Below, in pieces: positions 7,026-13,992 of a stretch of 40,787 nt of DNA. The stretch is from positions 1 through 40,787 of the IMG/VR virus record IMGVR_UViG_3300033145_000342. One strand, given 5' to 3'. This stretch comes from a virus. Numbering within the stretch: the stretch's first letter is position 1; the number at the start of each line of letters is the position of its first letter. Below the pieces are notes generated by a model. It was not told the DNA's origin, searched no databases, and saw nothing but the letters and a program-made list of their open reading frames with translations. The position numbers were made by a program, and so were the translations under genes.

Positions 7026-7639
7026 TTACTCTCCCGCCTGTAACTCTTCCCCTTCAACTCAAACTCCTTGTTCCGCTCCCGCAACCGGTCAATCACACGT
7101 GGCGCATAGACCTTCGCGAACTCGTCCGCGTAGTAGTTGCTGGTAAGGATTGTTGACTTCATGGCCGCGTAGCGGTCGGAGATGATCGCGTCAAAGTTGC
7201 AGAGCGTCCACTCAGAGCGGTACTCGTTGCCGGTGTCGTCGATGACAAGAAGACCCGGTCCCATGAGACGCCGAAGATTCAGCTCAGCCATGTCCCCAGG
7301 CTTGAGGCTATCAAACATCCTGCGAGCACTTGTGAAGTACGTGTAGCCGCCCATATACTCATCAGCTGCGAAGACTATCAGCGCGGCAAAGAGGCTCTTG
7401 CCCAGGCCGGGGTCGCCAAAGAGGGTCACTCCGTGTCCGGCATCCAAGTGATCCGCTATGTCAATCGCGAAGCTCCTGCAATAGGTAAGCGCCTGGCTGA
7501 ACCCGGGTACATCTTGTCGCGGATTCACCTTGTCAAATGTCATGTCCAGGAGATCGTGAGGTATTCCCAGTTCTTTGAGTTTGGAACGCTCACTCTGGTC
7601 AACTTTTGCCATAGCCGACTCGGCGGCATGTTGGTTCAT
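7022..7639 (-). CDS. DnaC/IstB-like helicase loader ATPase
   Basis: 205 residues from ATG 7637-7639, preceded by AAGGAGGG. AAA+ motifs are visible: Walker A GDPGLGKS (about 75-82), Walker B LLVIDD (about 130-135), sensor-1-like TSN (about 166-168) and an arginine-finger-like RVIDRLRER near the C-terminus. This matches phage and bacterial DnaC-type proteins, which load the host replicative helicase onto DNA at the origin. The gene overlaps the initiator upstream by 41 bp. With no phage DNA polymerase or helicase in the window, replication must rely on the host replisome. Confidence 0.9.
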   Translation of the reverse strand: MNQHAAESAMAKVDQSERSKLKELGIPHDLLDMTFDKVNPRQDVPGFSQALTYCRSFAIDIADHLDAGHGVTLFGDPGLGKSLFAALIVFAADEYMGGYTYFTSARRMFDSLKPGDMAELNLRRLMGPGLLVIDDTGNEYRSEWTLCNFDAIISDRYAAMKSTILTSNYYADEFAKVYAPRVIDRLRERNKEFELKGKSYRRESK

Positions 7640-8354
7640 TGGCCCTCCTTTCAAACTCACGCTTACACCAGTTGCGGAGCGCTTGGCGAAGATTCTTGTA
7701 CGCTTTCTTCGGTTTTTCCTGGTAGACGCGAAGGTCCTCGATAGTTTTCTTGACCAGGGGAACGGAAATGCCCAGGTCGAGTAGTCCACTGAAGAGCTTG
7801 ATATCTGCATCATCATCACGCGTCCATCCGGGAATGTTGATAACAAGTGAACAGAGCTCCTCGATCTCGGGCGGGGGGGGGTTCCCTCCCCCTTCTCTTA
7901 TCTTCTCTTTACTTCTCTTCTCTTTACTTCTCTTAGGGGCACTTCCGGTGGACGGGGTCACCACTTCCGGTTGATCCGTACACCGCTTATGGTGGACTAC
8001 TGACGTAGAGACGTATGGTGAGGGGATTCGTGACTTCTTAGCAGAGCGACCATGCCAACTGCCCTGCTGGAAATCAAGGAAATTGACTACCTCATAGTAC
8101 TGTCCACCGTTATTGGTGTACCACTCCACCAATTCCAATTGACTCAGGTGCCCCATCATGGCCTCGATCTTCTTCTCCGACCAGTGACGATTTGGAAACT
8201 TCAACTTGAGCGCGTCGGGTTCACCCTCACCCCGGCCTTCGTCATCTGCCTCAACTATCAGGCCAATGAAAAGCAGGAATTGAGAGTCGGTACATTTGAG
8301 CAACTTTTTGGAAACGTAACTGGATCGGGCTACCATGCGGCGTTCTCTAGCCAC
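7599..8354 (-). CDS. Replication initiator / replisome organizer (DnaD-like)
   Basis: 251 residues from GTG 8352-8354, after GGAGGGGGA. The N-terminal 100 residues (YVSKKLLKCTDSQFLLFIGLIVEADDEG...WSEKKIEAMMGHL) have the winged-helix look of phage replisome organizers. A basic Lys/Arg/Glu linker follows, then a C-terminal helical domain (YQEKPKKAYKNLRQALRNWCKREFE) of the kind found in DnaD-like proteins. Position directly before a DnaC-like loader is the classic initiator-loader arrangement. The linker DNA holds exact direct repeats that could be the origin. Confidence 0.8.
   Translation of the reverse strand: MARERRMVARSSYVSKKLLKCTDSQFLLFIGLIVEADDEGRGEGEPDALKLKFPNRHWSEKKIEAMMGHLSQLELVEWYTNNGGQYYEVVNFLDFQQGSWHGRSAKKSRIPSPYVSTSVVHHKRCTDQPEVVTPSTGSAPKRSKEKRSKEKIREGGGNPPPPEIEELCSLVINIPGWTRDDDADIKLFSGLLDLGISVPLVKKTIEDLRVYQEKPKKAYKNLRQALRNWCKREFERRANEPTCRRVGYGKS
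7892..7934. repeat. Purine/pyrimidine-biased tandem repeat inside initiator gene, candidate origin
   Basis: On the plus strand the 15-mer TTCTCTTTACTTCTC occurs twice in exact tandem (7903-7917 and 7918-7932), with a partial copy to the left; the coding strand is all purine apart from single T residues. It lies in the linker of the replication initiator gene next to a G-run (about 7870-7880). Many phages, lambda being the standard case, place iterons and an easily melted tract inside the initiator gene. Origin function is inference. Confidence 0.45.
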
Positions 8355-8434
8355 TACTCCCCCTCCACAGAAAGAACCCCCGGTGACACTCCACCGGAGG
8401 CAGGCTTGCTGGTATGGATTGAAACACCTGTCAT
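8354..8434 (-). CDS. 26-residue linker microprotein (putative)
   Basis: ATG at 8432-8434 overlaps the TGA of the upstream gene (ATGA), and its TAG at 8354-8356 overlaps the GTG of the initiator gene (TAGTG). The frame thus bridges the only gap here with the operon's characteristic junctions at both ends. The product (MTGVSIHTSKPASGG...) is Ser/Gly-rich with no motif. It may serve only to carry ribosomes to the initiator start. Confidence 0.35.
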   Translation of the reverse strand: MTGVSIHTSKPASGGVSPGVLSVEGE

Positions 8435-8790
8435 GCGTTCACGTCCTCAAACAGCCGCGGCTCACCGTACACGCGTTCCATAGCCCTATTGACATTGCTC
8501 ACCTTGTTGAAGTTCGCCACTGCCACCGCTTTGCGCTGGGCCTCAAAGTGAAGGTAGGCATCATCTCCCCATCCAGTGGCGTAACAGTAGCCACCGGAAA
8601 AGGTGGCGACTATCGGCTCAGCGAGCACGTCCTGGGCGTAGTTTACGATATCCCGGAGATCGCGGTCGGTGGATACACCCAGGTACTCAACAAGGTCATC
8701 AGCACCAGCGGCGTTATCGCCGCCGAAGTGGTCCCGGCGCATCTTGCGAGATAGACGCTGAGCCAACCTATCAATCTCGGTCTCGGTCAA
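8431..8790 (-). CDS. Unknown replication-block protein (119 aa)
   Basis: TTG start at 8788-8790 overlapping the upstream TGA (TTGA). The N-terminus reads (M)TETEIDRLAQRLSRKMRRDHFGG, a basic amphipathic helix; the middle is mixed alpha/beta with aromatic residues and the C-terminus is helical. No family recognised. It is placed between the DUF669-like/recombination block and the initiator. Confidence 0.55.
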   Translation of the reverse strand: MTETEIDRLAQRLSRKMRRDHFGGDNAAGADDLVEYLGVSTDRDLRDIVNYAQDVLAEPIVATFSGGYCYATGWGDDAYLHFEAQRKAVAVANFNKVSNVNRAMERVYGEPRLFEDVNA

Positions 8791-8960
8791 CTCGCCTCCC
8801 CGTATTCTTCACCGCAACACTCCCTACAATCCACTGGCCCTATCAACTCACCGCGCTTGGCGCAGTAGGCGGTGCCTGGTGACTCGGGGAGGTAGCGGTA
8901 GCGGTACCAGGGGCAGGGGTCGTCTTCGTAATAGTCATCACAGGCGGGGTTGTAGCTCAC
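8787..8960 (-). CDS. 57-residue Cys/Tyr-rich microprotein
   Basis: GTG at 8958-8960 overlaps the TGA of the upstream DUF669-like gene (GTGA), and its TGA at 8787-8789 overlaps the next TTG (TTGA). The product starts (M)SYNPACDDYYEDDPCPW, then YRYRYLP, a central C and finally CRECCGEE: six cysteines in 57 residues plus many acidic and aromatic residues. A zinc-binding or disulphide-rich fold is plausible. Two coupled junctions make translation likely; function unknown. Confidence 0.55.
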   Translation of the reverse strand: MSYNPACDDYYEDDPCPWYRYRYLPESPGTAYCAKRGELIGPVDCRECCGEEYGEAS

Positions 8961-9460
8961 CAAGGCTCCCCGTCCTTTGCAGAATTTTCCATCGGCAAAT
9001 CTTCGGGGTTGATCGTTTTTGACTTAGGAGCTCCAGTAGCTTCACTGTCAAACATTTTGTTGATGTACTTGTTGTGGTAGGTATTCCCGTCCTTCTCGTT
9101 GGTGACGATGGCGATTTCCATTATTGCCCCGATCATTACCGGCGTGATGGAGGGCAGGTCAGATAGCTTGCCGATCTCCAGGCCCATTCTGTGAAGGTCG
9201 TTCTTCATAATCGACCTACCAACCTCATGCTCCAATCCGGTACACTTAGTCGTCCGACGCTCGACATAATCTGATGGCGCAAGCACTCTCATTACCATCG
9301 TGAACTGTAAGCGCCTAGACTCACCGCTGGAGTGTTCCACGCGGGCTTCGATAACCTCTACCTGGTAGGTGCCGTCGGGGAGTTCTTCATAGTTGTTTTC
9401 CCTGATCTCGATCCCCTCATACTCACTGTCGTACTGTGCCAACTCTTGATTTATGTCCAT
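8957..9460 (-). CDS. DUF669-like phage protein (putative ssDNA-binding)
   Basis: 167 residues. The segment ELPDGTYQVEVIEARVEHSSGESRR is the typical N-terminal beta-strand signature of DUF669-type phage proteins, which commonly sit next to AAA_24/Sak4 ATPases and PD-(D/E)XK nucleases, as here. An OB-like, single-strand-binding helper role in recombination or replication is assumed for the family. The C-terminus is acidic (DLPMENSAKDGEPW), as in SSB-like proteins. The ATG abuts the upstream TAA. Confidence 0.7.
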   Translation of the reverse strand: MDINQELAQYDSEYEGIEIRENNYEELPDGTYQVEVIEARVEHSSGESRRLQFTMVMRVLAPSDYVERRTTKCTGLEHEVGRSIMKNDLHRMGLEIGKLSDLPSITPVMIGAIMEIAIVTNEKDGNTYHNKYINKMFDSEATGAPKSKTINPEDLPMENSAKDGEPW

Positions 9461-10147
9461 TTACTTAGCCTCCTTAAAAGCCTTTGCGACCGCCTTGTAG
9501 TCCAGCGGCATGATCTCTGGTAGCTTCCCGGTTCTGTCGCCAGCTATCCAGTTCTCGGACGGCGTGGCGTGTAGTATTCTCTTTGTACCCCCCTCAGTCT
9601 CGACGGCTTCCGCGAAAAGGATCACGTCTACCAATCCGAGAATGAAGTCCCTTGCGCTTCCTGGAAGTGTCGGGACAACACGTGTTATTTCAGCCGTATT
9701 TGTCTTGATCGTTTTCTCCTGGGAGTGGCAGATTAGCAACAGTCCTCGTCCCTGATGGGATAGCCTCGTTATGACCCGCTTGAACTCGTGGTTGACCAGA
9801 CCCCATCCCTTACCGTAGTCCAGGTCTTGGGGGTGACTGATCTTGTGCTTCTTGCAGATGAAGTCCTGACACATCTGGTGTGCGTTGTTTACGGTATCCA
9901 GTACAACAGACTTGAACTTTTGGGTGCCGTCCAGTTCCTTCCCGGCATCTAGTAGTTTTTGCCAGTCGGAGATGTCGGCCTTGTAGACCTTGAGGAAATC
10001 CAAGCCCTGCTCCGTTGCGAGAAACAATGTGTCTGGTATCTGACTGGCGAATGTTGACTTCCCTATCTTCGGGGGTCCGTGTATAAGCATTTTCGCGTTA
10101 CTTAGGTCAGTCACCAACTCACTCTTTTTGGTTGGCAATAAACTCAT
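9461..10147 (-). CDS. AAA_24/Sak4-type RecA-fold ATPase (phage recombination)
   Basis: 228 residues from ATG 10145-10147 (MSLLPTKK). Walker A is GPPKIGKST (about 24-32), Walker B-like VVLDTV near 81-86, and a later segment LLLICHSQEK fits the third core strand. This pattern is typical of PF13479 (AAA_24) phage proteins related to Sak4 single-strand annealing or RecA-like proteins. It sits between a Cas4-like nuclease and a DUF669-like protein, the usual recombination trio, and likely promotes recombination-dependent replication or repair. Confidence 0.82.
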   Translation of the reverse strand: MSLLPTKKSELVTDLSNAKMLIHGPPKIGKSTFASQIPDTLFLATEQGLDFLKVYKADISDWQKLLDAGKELDGTQKFKSVVLDTVNNAHQMCQDFICKKHKISHPQDLDYGKGWGLVNHEFKRVITRLSHQGRGLLLICHSQEKTIKTNTAEITRVVPTLPGSARDFILGLVDVILFAEAVETEGGTKRILHATPSENWIAGDRTGKLPEIMPLDYKAVAKAFKEAK

Positions 10148-11013
10148 GCCGCTCCTTTCAATTCCTCGTGGGGTTCCTTTTCGACGTACATTCCTTCGCA
10201 GTCTTGCCCCGAGCAAAGAGGCAGGTATTCACAGCTTCCCCAATCGCTACACCTGCTCGTGTTGCGCGGCCAGTAGTTATTGTTGATCGAGTAGAGAAGA
10301 ATCTTGCCAAACGCCCACAAGCCCCGGCGGTACTCAAGTAGCTGGTGGGAGTCGAATATCAGGCGTTCTTCGTGAAAGTAGAACTCGGGACGGTCGATGT
10401 AGTCTTGCTCAAGACGGTCGCAGAATTGCTGGACTGTTTCGGTCTGCCGCTGGCGTATGGACGGTTTCTTGATGTAGCGATACCAGACCTCGGAGATATG
10501 GATATCACGCGACAACTCCAGGTTGACAACCTCATTCATAACCTGCTGGTCAAGCGTCAGTCTGGTAATGTCAGCCTCAGATATTTTGCTTGTTGTCTTT
10601 TCCTCAACGACTATCCATGTGTCGCCCCCAGGCTGGAATAGTGCATCAGCCTTTCCTGCTAGTTGGATACTCCTGGATGCCCTGCCGGTGTCAGGGTTGA
10701 CAAGTGGGTTTAACCACTCCGGTTCGCGCTCTGCATCTGGCGGGTCTACAAACGCCGTCTCCGAGCCGAGTAGCATCCCGGCAAGCATTGACCGCTGGAA
10801 CTCCAGCTTGTCGGCCTCCTTCTGGTCTATCGGGATAATGTTGGTAAGCTCGTCGTCTACTGCGTCGAACCCCATTTCCCTCCCGAGCGCATATAGGCCA
10901 CCGATGAATAGCGATTCCTTCTTGACCGCCAGGGTGAGATTATCCACGTATCGTTTCTTGTAGCGGTACGGGCAGTTGTAGGTGTTGCGTGCGGAGTTGG
11001 TGAGAGTGATCAT
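10144..11013 (-). CDS. Cas4-like PD-(D/E)XK exonuclease with predicted Fe-S cluster
   Basis: About 289 residues from ATG 11011-11013 (GTG 11014-11016 also possible). The nuclease core shows GKADALF (D about 124) and VVEEKTT (E138, K140), then DQQVM, matching the D...ExK...QxxxY layout of the RecB/Cas4 superfamily. One Cys near the N-terminus (about 15) and a C-terminal cluster (CSDWGSCEYLPLC, about 256-268) are placed to hold a 4Fe-4S cluster, as in Cas4 and AddB-like nucleases. It probably resects DNA ends for the adjacent annealing ATPase. Confidence 0.85.
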   Translation of the reverse strand: MITLTNSARNTYNCPYRYKKRYVDNLTLAVKKESLFIGGLYALGREMGFDAVDDELTNIIPIDQKEADKLEFQRSMLAGMLLGSETAFVDPPDAEREPEWLNPLVNPDTGRASRSIQLAGKADALFQPGGDTWIVVEEKTTSKISEADITRLTLDQQVMNEVVNLELSRDIHISEVWYRYIKKPSIRQRQTETVQQFCDRLEQDYIDRPEFYFHEERLIFDSHQLLEYRRGLWAFGKILLYSINNNYWPRNTSRCSDWGSCEYLPLCSGQDCEGMYVEKEPHEELKGAA

Positions 11014-11159
11014 CACTTTCCCTTCCCTTCAACCGTCACTTGATACGCTTTGCCTTTCTTGATAATTGGTTTACCGATAGGTGGTGTGGGTTTGGGGGGT
11101 GGGTCTAGCCAGAAGGAGTGAAGTCTATCCTGCCTTTTGTCGCCTTGCTTCTCGCTCAT
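11013..11159 (-). CDS. 48-residue basic protein, unknown
   Basis: ATG at 11157-11159 follows the upstream TAA by two bases; its TGA (11013-11015) overlaps the GTG/ATG start of the nuclease gene. The product starts MSEKQGDKRQDRLHSFW, has a proline-rich middle (DPPPKPTPPIGKP) and a basic end. The C-terminal part IIKKGKAYQVTVEGKGK could be a short beta hairpin. No function assigned. Confidence 0.5.
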   Translation of the reverse strand: MSEKQGDKRQDRLHSFWLDPPPKPTPPIGKPIIKKGKAYQVTVEGKGK

Positions 11160-11161
11160 CG

Positions 11162-11341
11162 TTAAGTTCCTGCTGTAGTCGCCGCAGTTTCTTCTCGCAG
11201 GTCACTGTCCACGCCCTCATCTCCTGCAAAATGGATTGGAGTTCCATAGCGTTCTCGGAGATAACTTTTGCGTTTTTGGAGTGCGCGTCGTTCATTATTA
11301 AGCCGCCACAAGATGCGTATGATGGCGTGGAGTCCTGTCAC
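11162..11341 (-). CDS. 59-residue helical protein, unknown
   Basis: GTG at 11339-11341 overlaps the TGA of the XRE gene (GTGA), with GGGAGGGGAA ahead. The product (M)TGLHAIIRILWRLNNERRALQKRKSYLRERYG is a highly basic helical stretch followed by an acidic tail. As the second gene of the early operon it could be a small regulator or DNA-binding protein, but no motif proves this. Confidence 0.5.
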   Translation of the reverse strand: MTGLHAIIRILWRLNNERRALQKRKSYLRERYGTPIHFAGDEGVDSDLREETAATTAGT

Positions 11342-11550
11342 TTCCCCTCCCTGGGTGCAATAGGTACGCGGTGCCATATCTCAACGGGTTCGCCAAGAAC
11401 GCTGACAATGCTCTCGACTTCTGAATTGGTGGGGTGGTAGATACCGCGCTCGATGATCGAGAGGCGTCCACGGTTGATTCCTGTTAAAGTGCTTAACTCG
11501 CGTATGGAGAGGGACTTGGCTTCTCTTAGCACCCTTACATTAGTCTCCAT
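11338..11550 (-). CDS. XRE-family HTH regulator (Cro-like)
   Basis: 70 residues. VLREAKSLSIRELSTLTGINRGRLSIIERG is a canonical XRE/HTH_3 helix-turn-helix, with little beyond the DNA-binding domain. It is the first gene of the leftward early operon, divergent from the other XRE gene, so the pair looks like a lambda-type Cro/CI switch with this one as Cro. ATG at 11548-11550 has CTCCAGGAGGCAAG upstream (AGGAGG). It probably binds sites in the 124-bp divergent region. Confidence 0.85.
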   Translation of the reverse strand: METNVRVLREAKSLSIRELSTLTGINRGRLSIIERGIYHPTNSEVESIVSVLGEPVEIWHRVPIAPREGK

Positions 11551-11569
11551 ACTTGCTTGCCTCCTGGAG

Positions 11570-11581
11570 CGGTTCTAACCG
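11570..11581. promoter_or_regulatory. Inverted repeat, candidate operator at early start site
   Basis: CGGTTCTAACCG: 5-bp arms around a 2-bp centre, just downstream of the predicted start site of the leftward promoter. The position suits a repressor site for one of the two XRE proteins. Short, so only suggestive. Confidence 0.45.
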
Positions 11582-11591
11582 TTGTAATGGG

Positions 11592-11620
11592 ATTATAAGT
11601 TACCAGTTGTGAGTTGTCAA
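11592..11620 (-). promoter_or_regulatory. Consensus sigma70 promoter of the leftward early operon
   Basis: On the minus strand TTGACA (11615-11620), a 17-bp spacer and TATAAT (11592-11597): a perfect match to the bacterial housekeeping consensus. The predicted start is near 11585, about 35 bp before the Cro-like ATG. The spacer contains CAACTGGTAAC, which resembles the TTACCA half-site of the repeat element at 32 and 37.5 kb. Confidence 0.88.
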
Positions 11621-11630
11621 GTGTGAATCC

Positions 11631-11652
11631 TTAATTTTCAACACAAAATTAA
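11631..11652. promoter_or_regulatory. AT-rich inverted repeat upstream of repressor gene, candidate operator
   Basis: TTAATTTT and AAAATTAA form perfect 8-bp arms around CAACAC. It ends 22 bp before the rightward XRE gene and lies upstream of the -35 box of the leftward promoter. It could be an autoregulatory operator; no clear rightward sigma70 promoter was found around it. Confidence 0.5.
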
Positions 11653-11674
11653 CAATGAGCATTAAGATTAGGAT

Positions 11675-11953
11675 ATGGAGTTCAAAACGATGCTTGCGGA
11701 ATGGGAAAAGAAGTTTAAGACCAAAACGCAAAGGGAACTTGGCGAACGGTTAGGTATAGAACCACCTCAAATGACGAATTACAAGAAAGGTCGAGAACCG
11801 AGTTTTCAAACGCTATGGAAAATAGCCGAGCATCTTGGCATAGACTTTATGGGATTTCCAACAGCGAGAAGTCCATGTGTCAAGGAAGAAATCGGTAAAC
11901 GAGCAACTGAATCACAGGGGGAGAAAGGGGTGGCTGGAGGGGAAAGTGCGTAG
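11675..11953 (+). CDS. XRE-family repressor-like HTH protein (CI-like role)
   Basis: 92 residues. TQRELGERLGIEPPQMTNYKKGREPSFQTLWKIAEHLGI is a clear HTH_3 domain (about 18-56), followed by a short C-terminal tail without a LexA/CI peptidase domain. It is divergent from the Cro-like gene and heads the plus-strand operon with the serine integrase, so it is the best candidate for the lysogeny repressor. The ribosome site before ATG 11675 is poor (AGGAT immediately adjacent), which suggests low or leaderless translation. The lack of a cleavage domain means induction would need another signal, such as an antirepressor. Confidence 0.8.
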   Translation: MEFKTMLAEWEKKFKTKTQRELGERLGIEPPQMTNYKKGREPSFQTLWKIAEHLGIDFMGFPTARSPCVKEEIGKRATESQGEKGVAGGESA

Positions 11954-11981
11954 TGCTGCCTTTTAGGAGAAGGGGGAAGAT

Positions 11982-12221
11982 ATGATTAACTTGGCGTTCA
12001 CCGCTTTGGGTGGGTATGCGTCATATCGCTTGTGGAACCTCAACAGGGGGCTTGCTATCGCAACAATCATCTGCACGGTGGTTCACTATGCGTCCGGCAG
12101 GCGTATGGTAGGGCCAGAGGGTGGGAGTGGTGATGTTTGGCTTAATATCGCCTTGACCGTTTACATTGTTGTTGCGTTTGTGCTTTCTTTCATTCTCAAG
12201 ACACCGGAGCCATGGTATTAG
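11982..12221 (+). CDS. Small membrane protein with two transmembrane segments
   Basis: 79 residues, preceded by AGGAGAAGGGGGAAGAT. The hydrophobic segments are roughly residues 17-36 (GLAIATIICTVVHYA) and 52-72 (LNIALTVYIVVAFVLSFIL). It lies between repressor and integrase in the lysogenic operon. Small membrane proteins here often cause superinfection exclusion in known prophages; that role is an inference from position. Confidence 0.65.
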   Translation: MINLAFTALGGYASYRLWNLNRGLAIATIICTVVHYASGRRMVGPEGGSGDVWLNIALTVYIVVAFVLSFILKTPEPWY

Positions 12222-12233
12222 AAAGGGGGAGAC

Positions 12234-12530
12234 ATGAACAAAGTGTTGCCGTGTGTGACGGTTGGGTTGCTGGTGGTGTTGGTTGCGGGGGTGTCGATTC
12301 TTACCGGGAGGCTGGTTTCGGTTGAGAATCAACTTGACAAGATGAAGGCTGAGCAATCCCTAACGTATGGCATGGTGGCAGATCAAAGCGCAAGCATTGA
12401 GACGATGAAGGGCAGTATCGAAATAATGAAGGGTAGGGTTTCGGGCATTTCTGCTACCCTGCTGGAAATGAATCCCGCTCTTGCCAGTGAAACATCTGCT
12501 CTCAAGGAGTTACTTGAGAGGAACAAATGA
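12234..12530 (+). CDS. Membrane-anchored coiled-coil protein
   Basis: 98 residues with a good AAAGGGGGA ribosome site. An N-terminal signal anchor (VLPCVTVGLLVVLVAGVSIL, residues 4-23) is followed by heptad-like sequence (VENQLDKMKAEQ...IETMKGSIEIMKGRV) and a short tail, so most of the protein is probably outside the membrane as a coiled coil. It contains an internal repeat around MKGSIEIMKGRVSGI. The stop overlaps the integrase ATG (ATGA). Possibly a superinfection-exclusion or lysogenic-conversion protein; unproven. Confidence 0.6.
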   Translation: MNKVLPCVTVGLLVVLVAGVSILTGRLVSVENQLDKMKAEQSLTYGMVADQSASIETMKGSIEIMKGRVSGISATLLEMNPALASETSALKELLERNK

Positions 12531-13981
12531 GCAACGTAGCCGCCTACATTCGAGTCTCCACCGAGGAACAGGCGCGAGAGGGCTTTTCGGTTGCCTCGCA
12601 GATAGAGAAGTGCAACCTCATGGCGCAGATGAAGGAACTCCCTACTCCCGAGCTTTACAATGACGCTGGATACTCCGGTGGTGATCAGTCACGCCCTGCC
12701 TTCGGTCGCCTGTTGGCCGATATCAAGGCGGGCAAGGTTAAACACGTTATCATCTGGAGGCTCGACCGGCTCACCCGGCGTATGAGTGAACTACTCGACG
12801 TGCTTCAACTGGTGCAGGATTACGAGGTCGAACTGCTGTCGGTGTCGGAGACGTTTGACACCGCATCCTCCGGTGGCCGCATGGCGACAAAGATGCTCGG
12901 CGTGGTCAACGAGTATTTTCTTGAACTCTTGAGTGAGAACATCAAGGCGGGCCTCCACAAGCGGGCAGCAGAAGGCAAGTGGGTGTCCTCCCCGCCTACG
13001 GGTGCCGACATAGTGGACGGGGTGCTGGTGTGGAATGAGCGGTCGCGGGCGGTGAAAAAGGCGTTTGAACTGGCAGCAGGAGATATGTACCTCAACGCCG
13101 TGGGGCGCAAGACGGGCATTAACCCCGCCACCTTGCGGGGGATTCTACGTAACCCCGCCTATATCGGGAAGATGTTGCTCAAGGGCGAAGTGCTGGATGC
13201 GGCGCATGAACCCCTGATAAGTAAGGAGTTGTTTGAGATGGTGCAGAAAGTCAAACCCGTTACTACGGGCAAGTGGAATAACAAGGCATCTCACGTCCTG
13301 TCTGGCACCGTGCGCTGTGGTCTTTGCCGGCGCGCCATGAGCGTCCAGCATGGCGGCAGGAATCGTGAGGTCGTGTCCTACGTTTGTCGTCACAGGGGCG
13401 GGCGGGCTTGTGAGGGCGTGGGTTCGAGGTCGGCGGCAAAGGTGGAGCGCGGGTTTCTCGCGGGGGCAGAACTGCTGAAAACCAACAAGCAGTTGCGGGA
13501 GGACATCAAGAACGCCTTGCACGACAAGAAGCCCCCCAACATCTCGAAGGAGATAGCCGAAGCCAACAAGGAACTCGGTCAGATTAAGCGACAGGTGAGT
13601 CTTGCCACGAAGTATATGCTGGAGAAGGAATCGACTGCCGAGGTCTGGAGCGCGAAGTTGGAGGAGCTCACCGAGTACCGCAAGATATTGGAGTCTGACC
13701 GTGACGCGCTTGTTGCCATGACGCATGAGAAGGAGCGGAAAGGGCTGGAACTTGGTGAGATGCTAGACCTGTTTGACCAGACTCCTTTCGCGGAGATATG
13801 GGAGGAAGGGGAGTTTGGGGAGCGTAGGGCGATTCTCACCGACTACGCCCAGGGGATATACCTGTACCCCGATTACATGGAGGTCAAGTTCTTCAACGTA
13901 CCGCCATTCAAGGTATGGTGGGACGAGATAGGCCGGACAAAGGTGTGCATATCAATGGAGCGGGAAAGGCGAGTCGCTTGA
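12527..13981 (+). CDS. Large serine recombinase (phage integrase)
   Basis: 484 residues. The N-terminal resolvase domain has the catalytic Ser in AAYIRVSTEEQ (S11, with R9) and the arginine motif IWRLDRLTRR (R78, R81, R84). A Recombinase domain follows (roughly 160-250), then a zinc ribbon with C264, C267, C287 and C295, and a coiled coil around 340-410, the standard layout of large serine integrases. It catalyses attP x attB integration and, with a directionality factor, excision. Only 11 bp separate its stop from the convergent gene, so an attP in the usual downstream place would have to overlap that gene. Confidence 0.95.
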   Translation: MSNVAAYIRVSTEEQAREGFSVASQIEKCNLMAQMKELPTPELYNDAGYSGGDQSRPAFGRLLADIKAGKVKHVIIWRLDRLTRRMSELLDVLQLVQDYEVELLSVSETFDTASSGGRMATKMLGVVNEYFLELLSENIKAGLHKRAAEGKWVSSPPTGADIVDGVLVWNERSRAVKKAFELAAGDMYLNAVGRKTGINPATLRGILRNPAYIGKMLLKGEVLDAAHEPLISKELFEMVQKVKPVTTGKWNNKASHVLSGTVRCGLCRRAMSVQHGGRNREVVSYVCRHRGGRACEGVGSRSAAKVERGFLAGAELLKTNKQLREDIKNALHDKKPPNISKEIAEANKELGQIKRQVSLATKYMLEKESTAEVWSAKLEELTEYRKILESDRDALVAMTHEKERKGLELGEMLDLFDQTPFAEIWEEGEFGERRAILTDYAQGIYLYPDYMEVKFFNVPPFKVWWDEIGRTKVCISMERERRVA

Positions 13982-13992
13982 TATACACACCA

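Noticed and set aside
6307-7043. Long reading frames in other frames and on the plus strand across the 15-bp repeats (Pro/Arg-rich, Ser/Thr-rich and Met/Glu/Val/Gly-rich).
   Set aside because: The repeat unit length is divisible by three and stop-free in all frames, so they are an artefact. Only the pentapeptide frame has a good start site and a sensible C-terminal domain.
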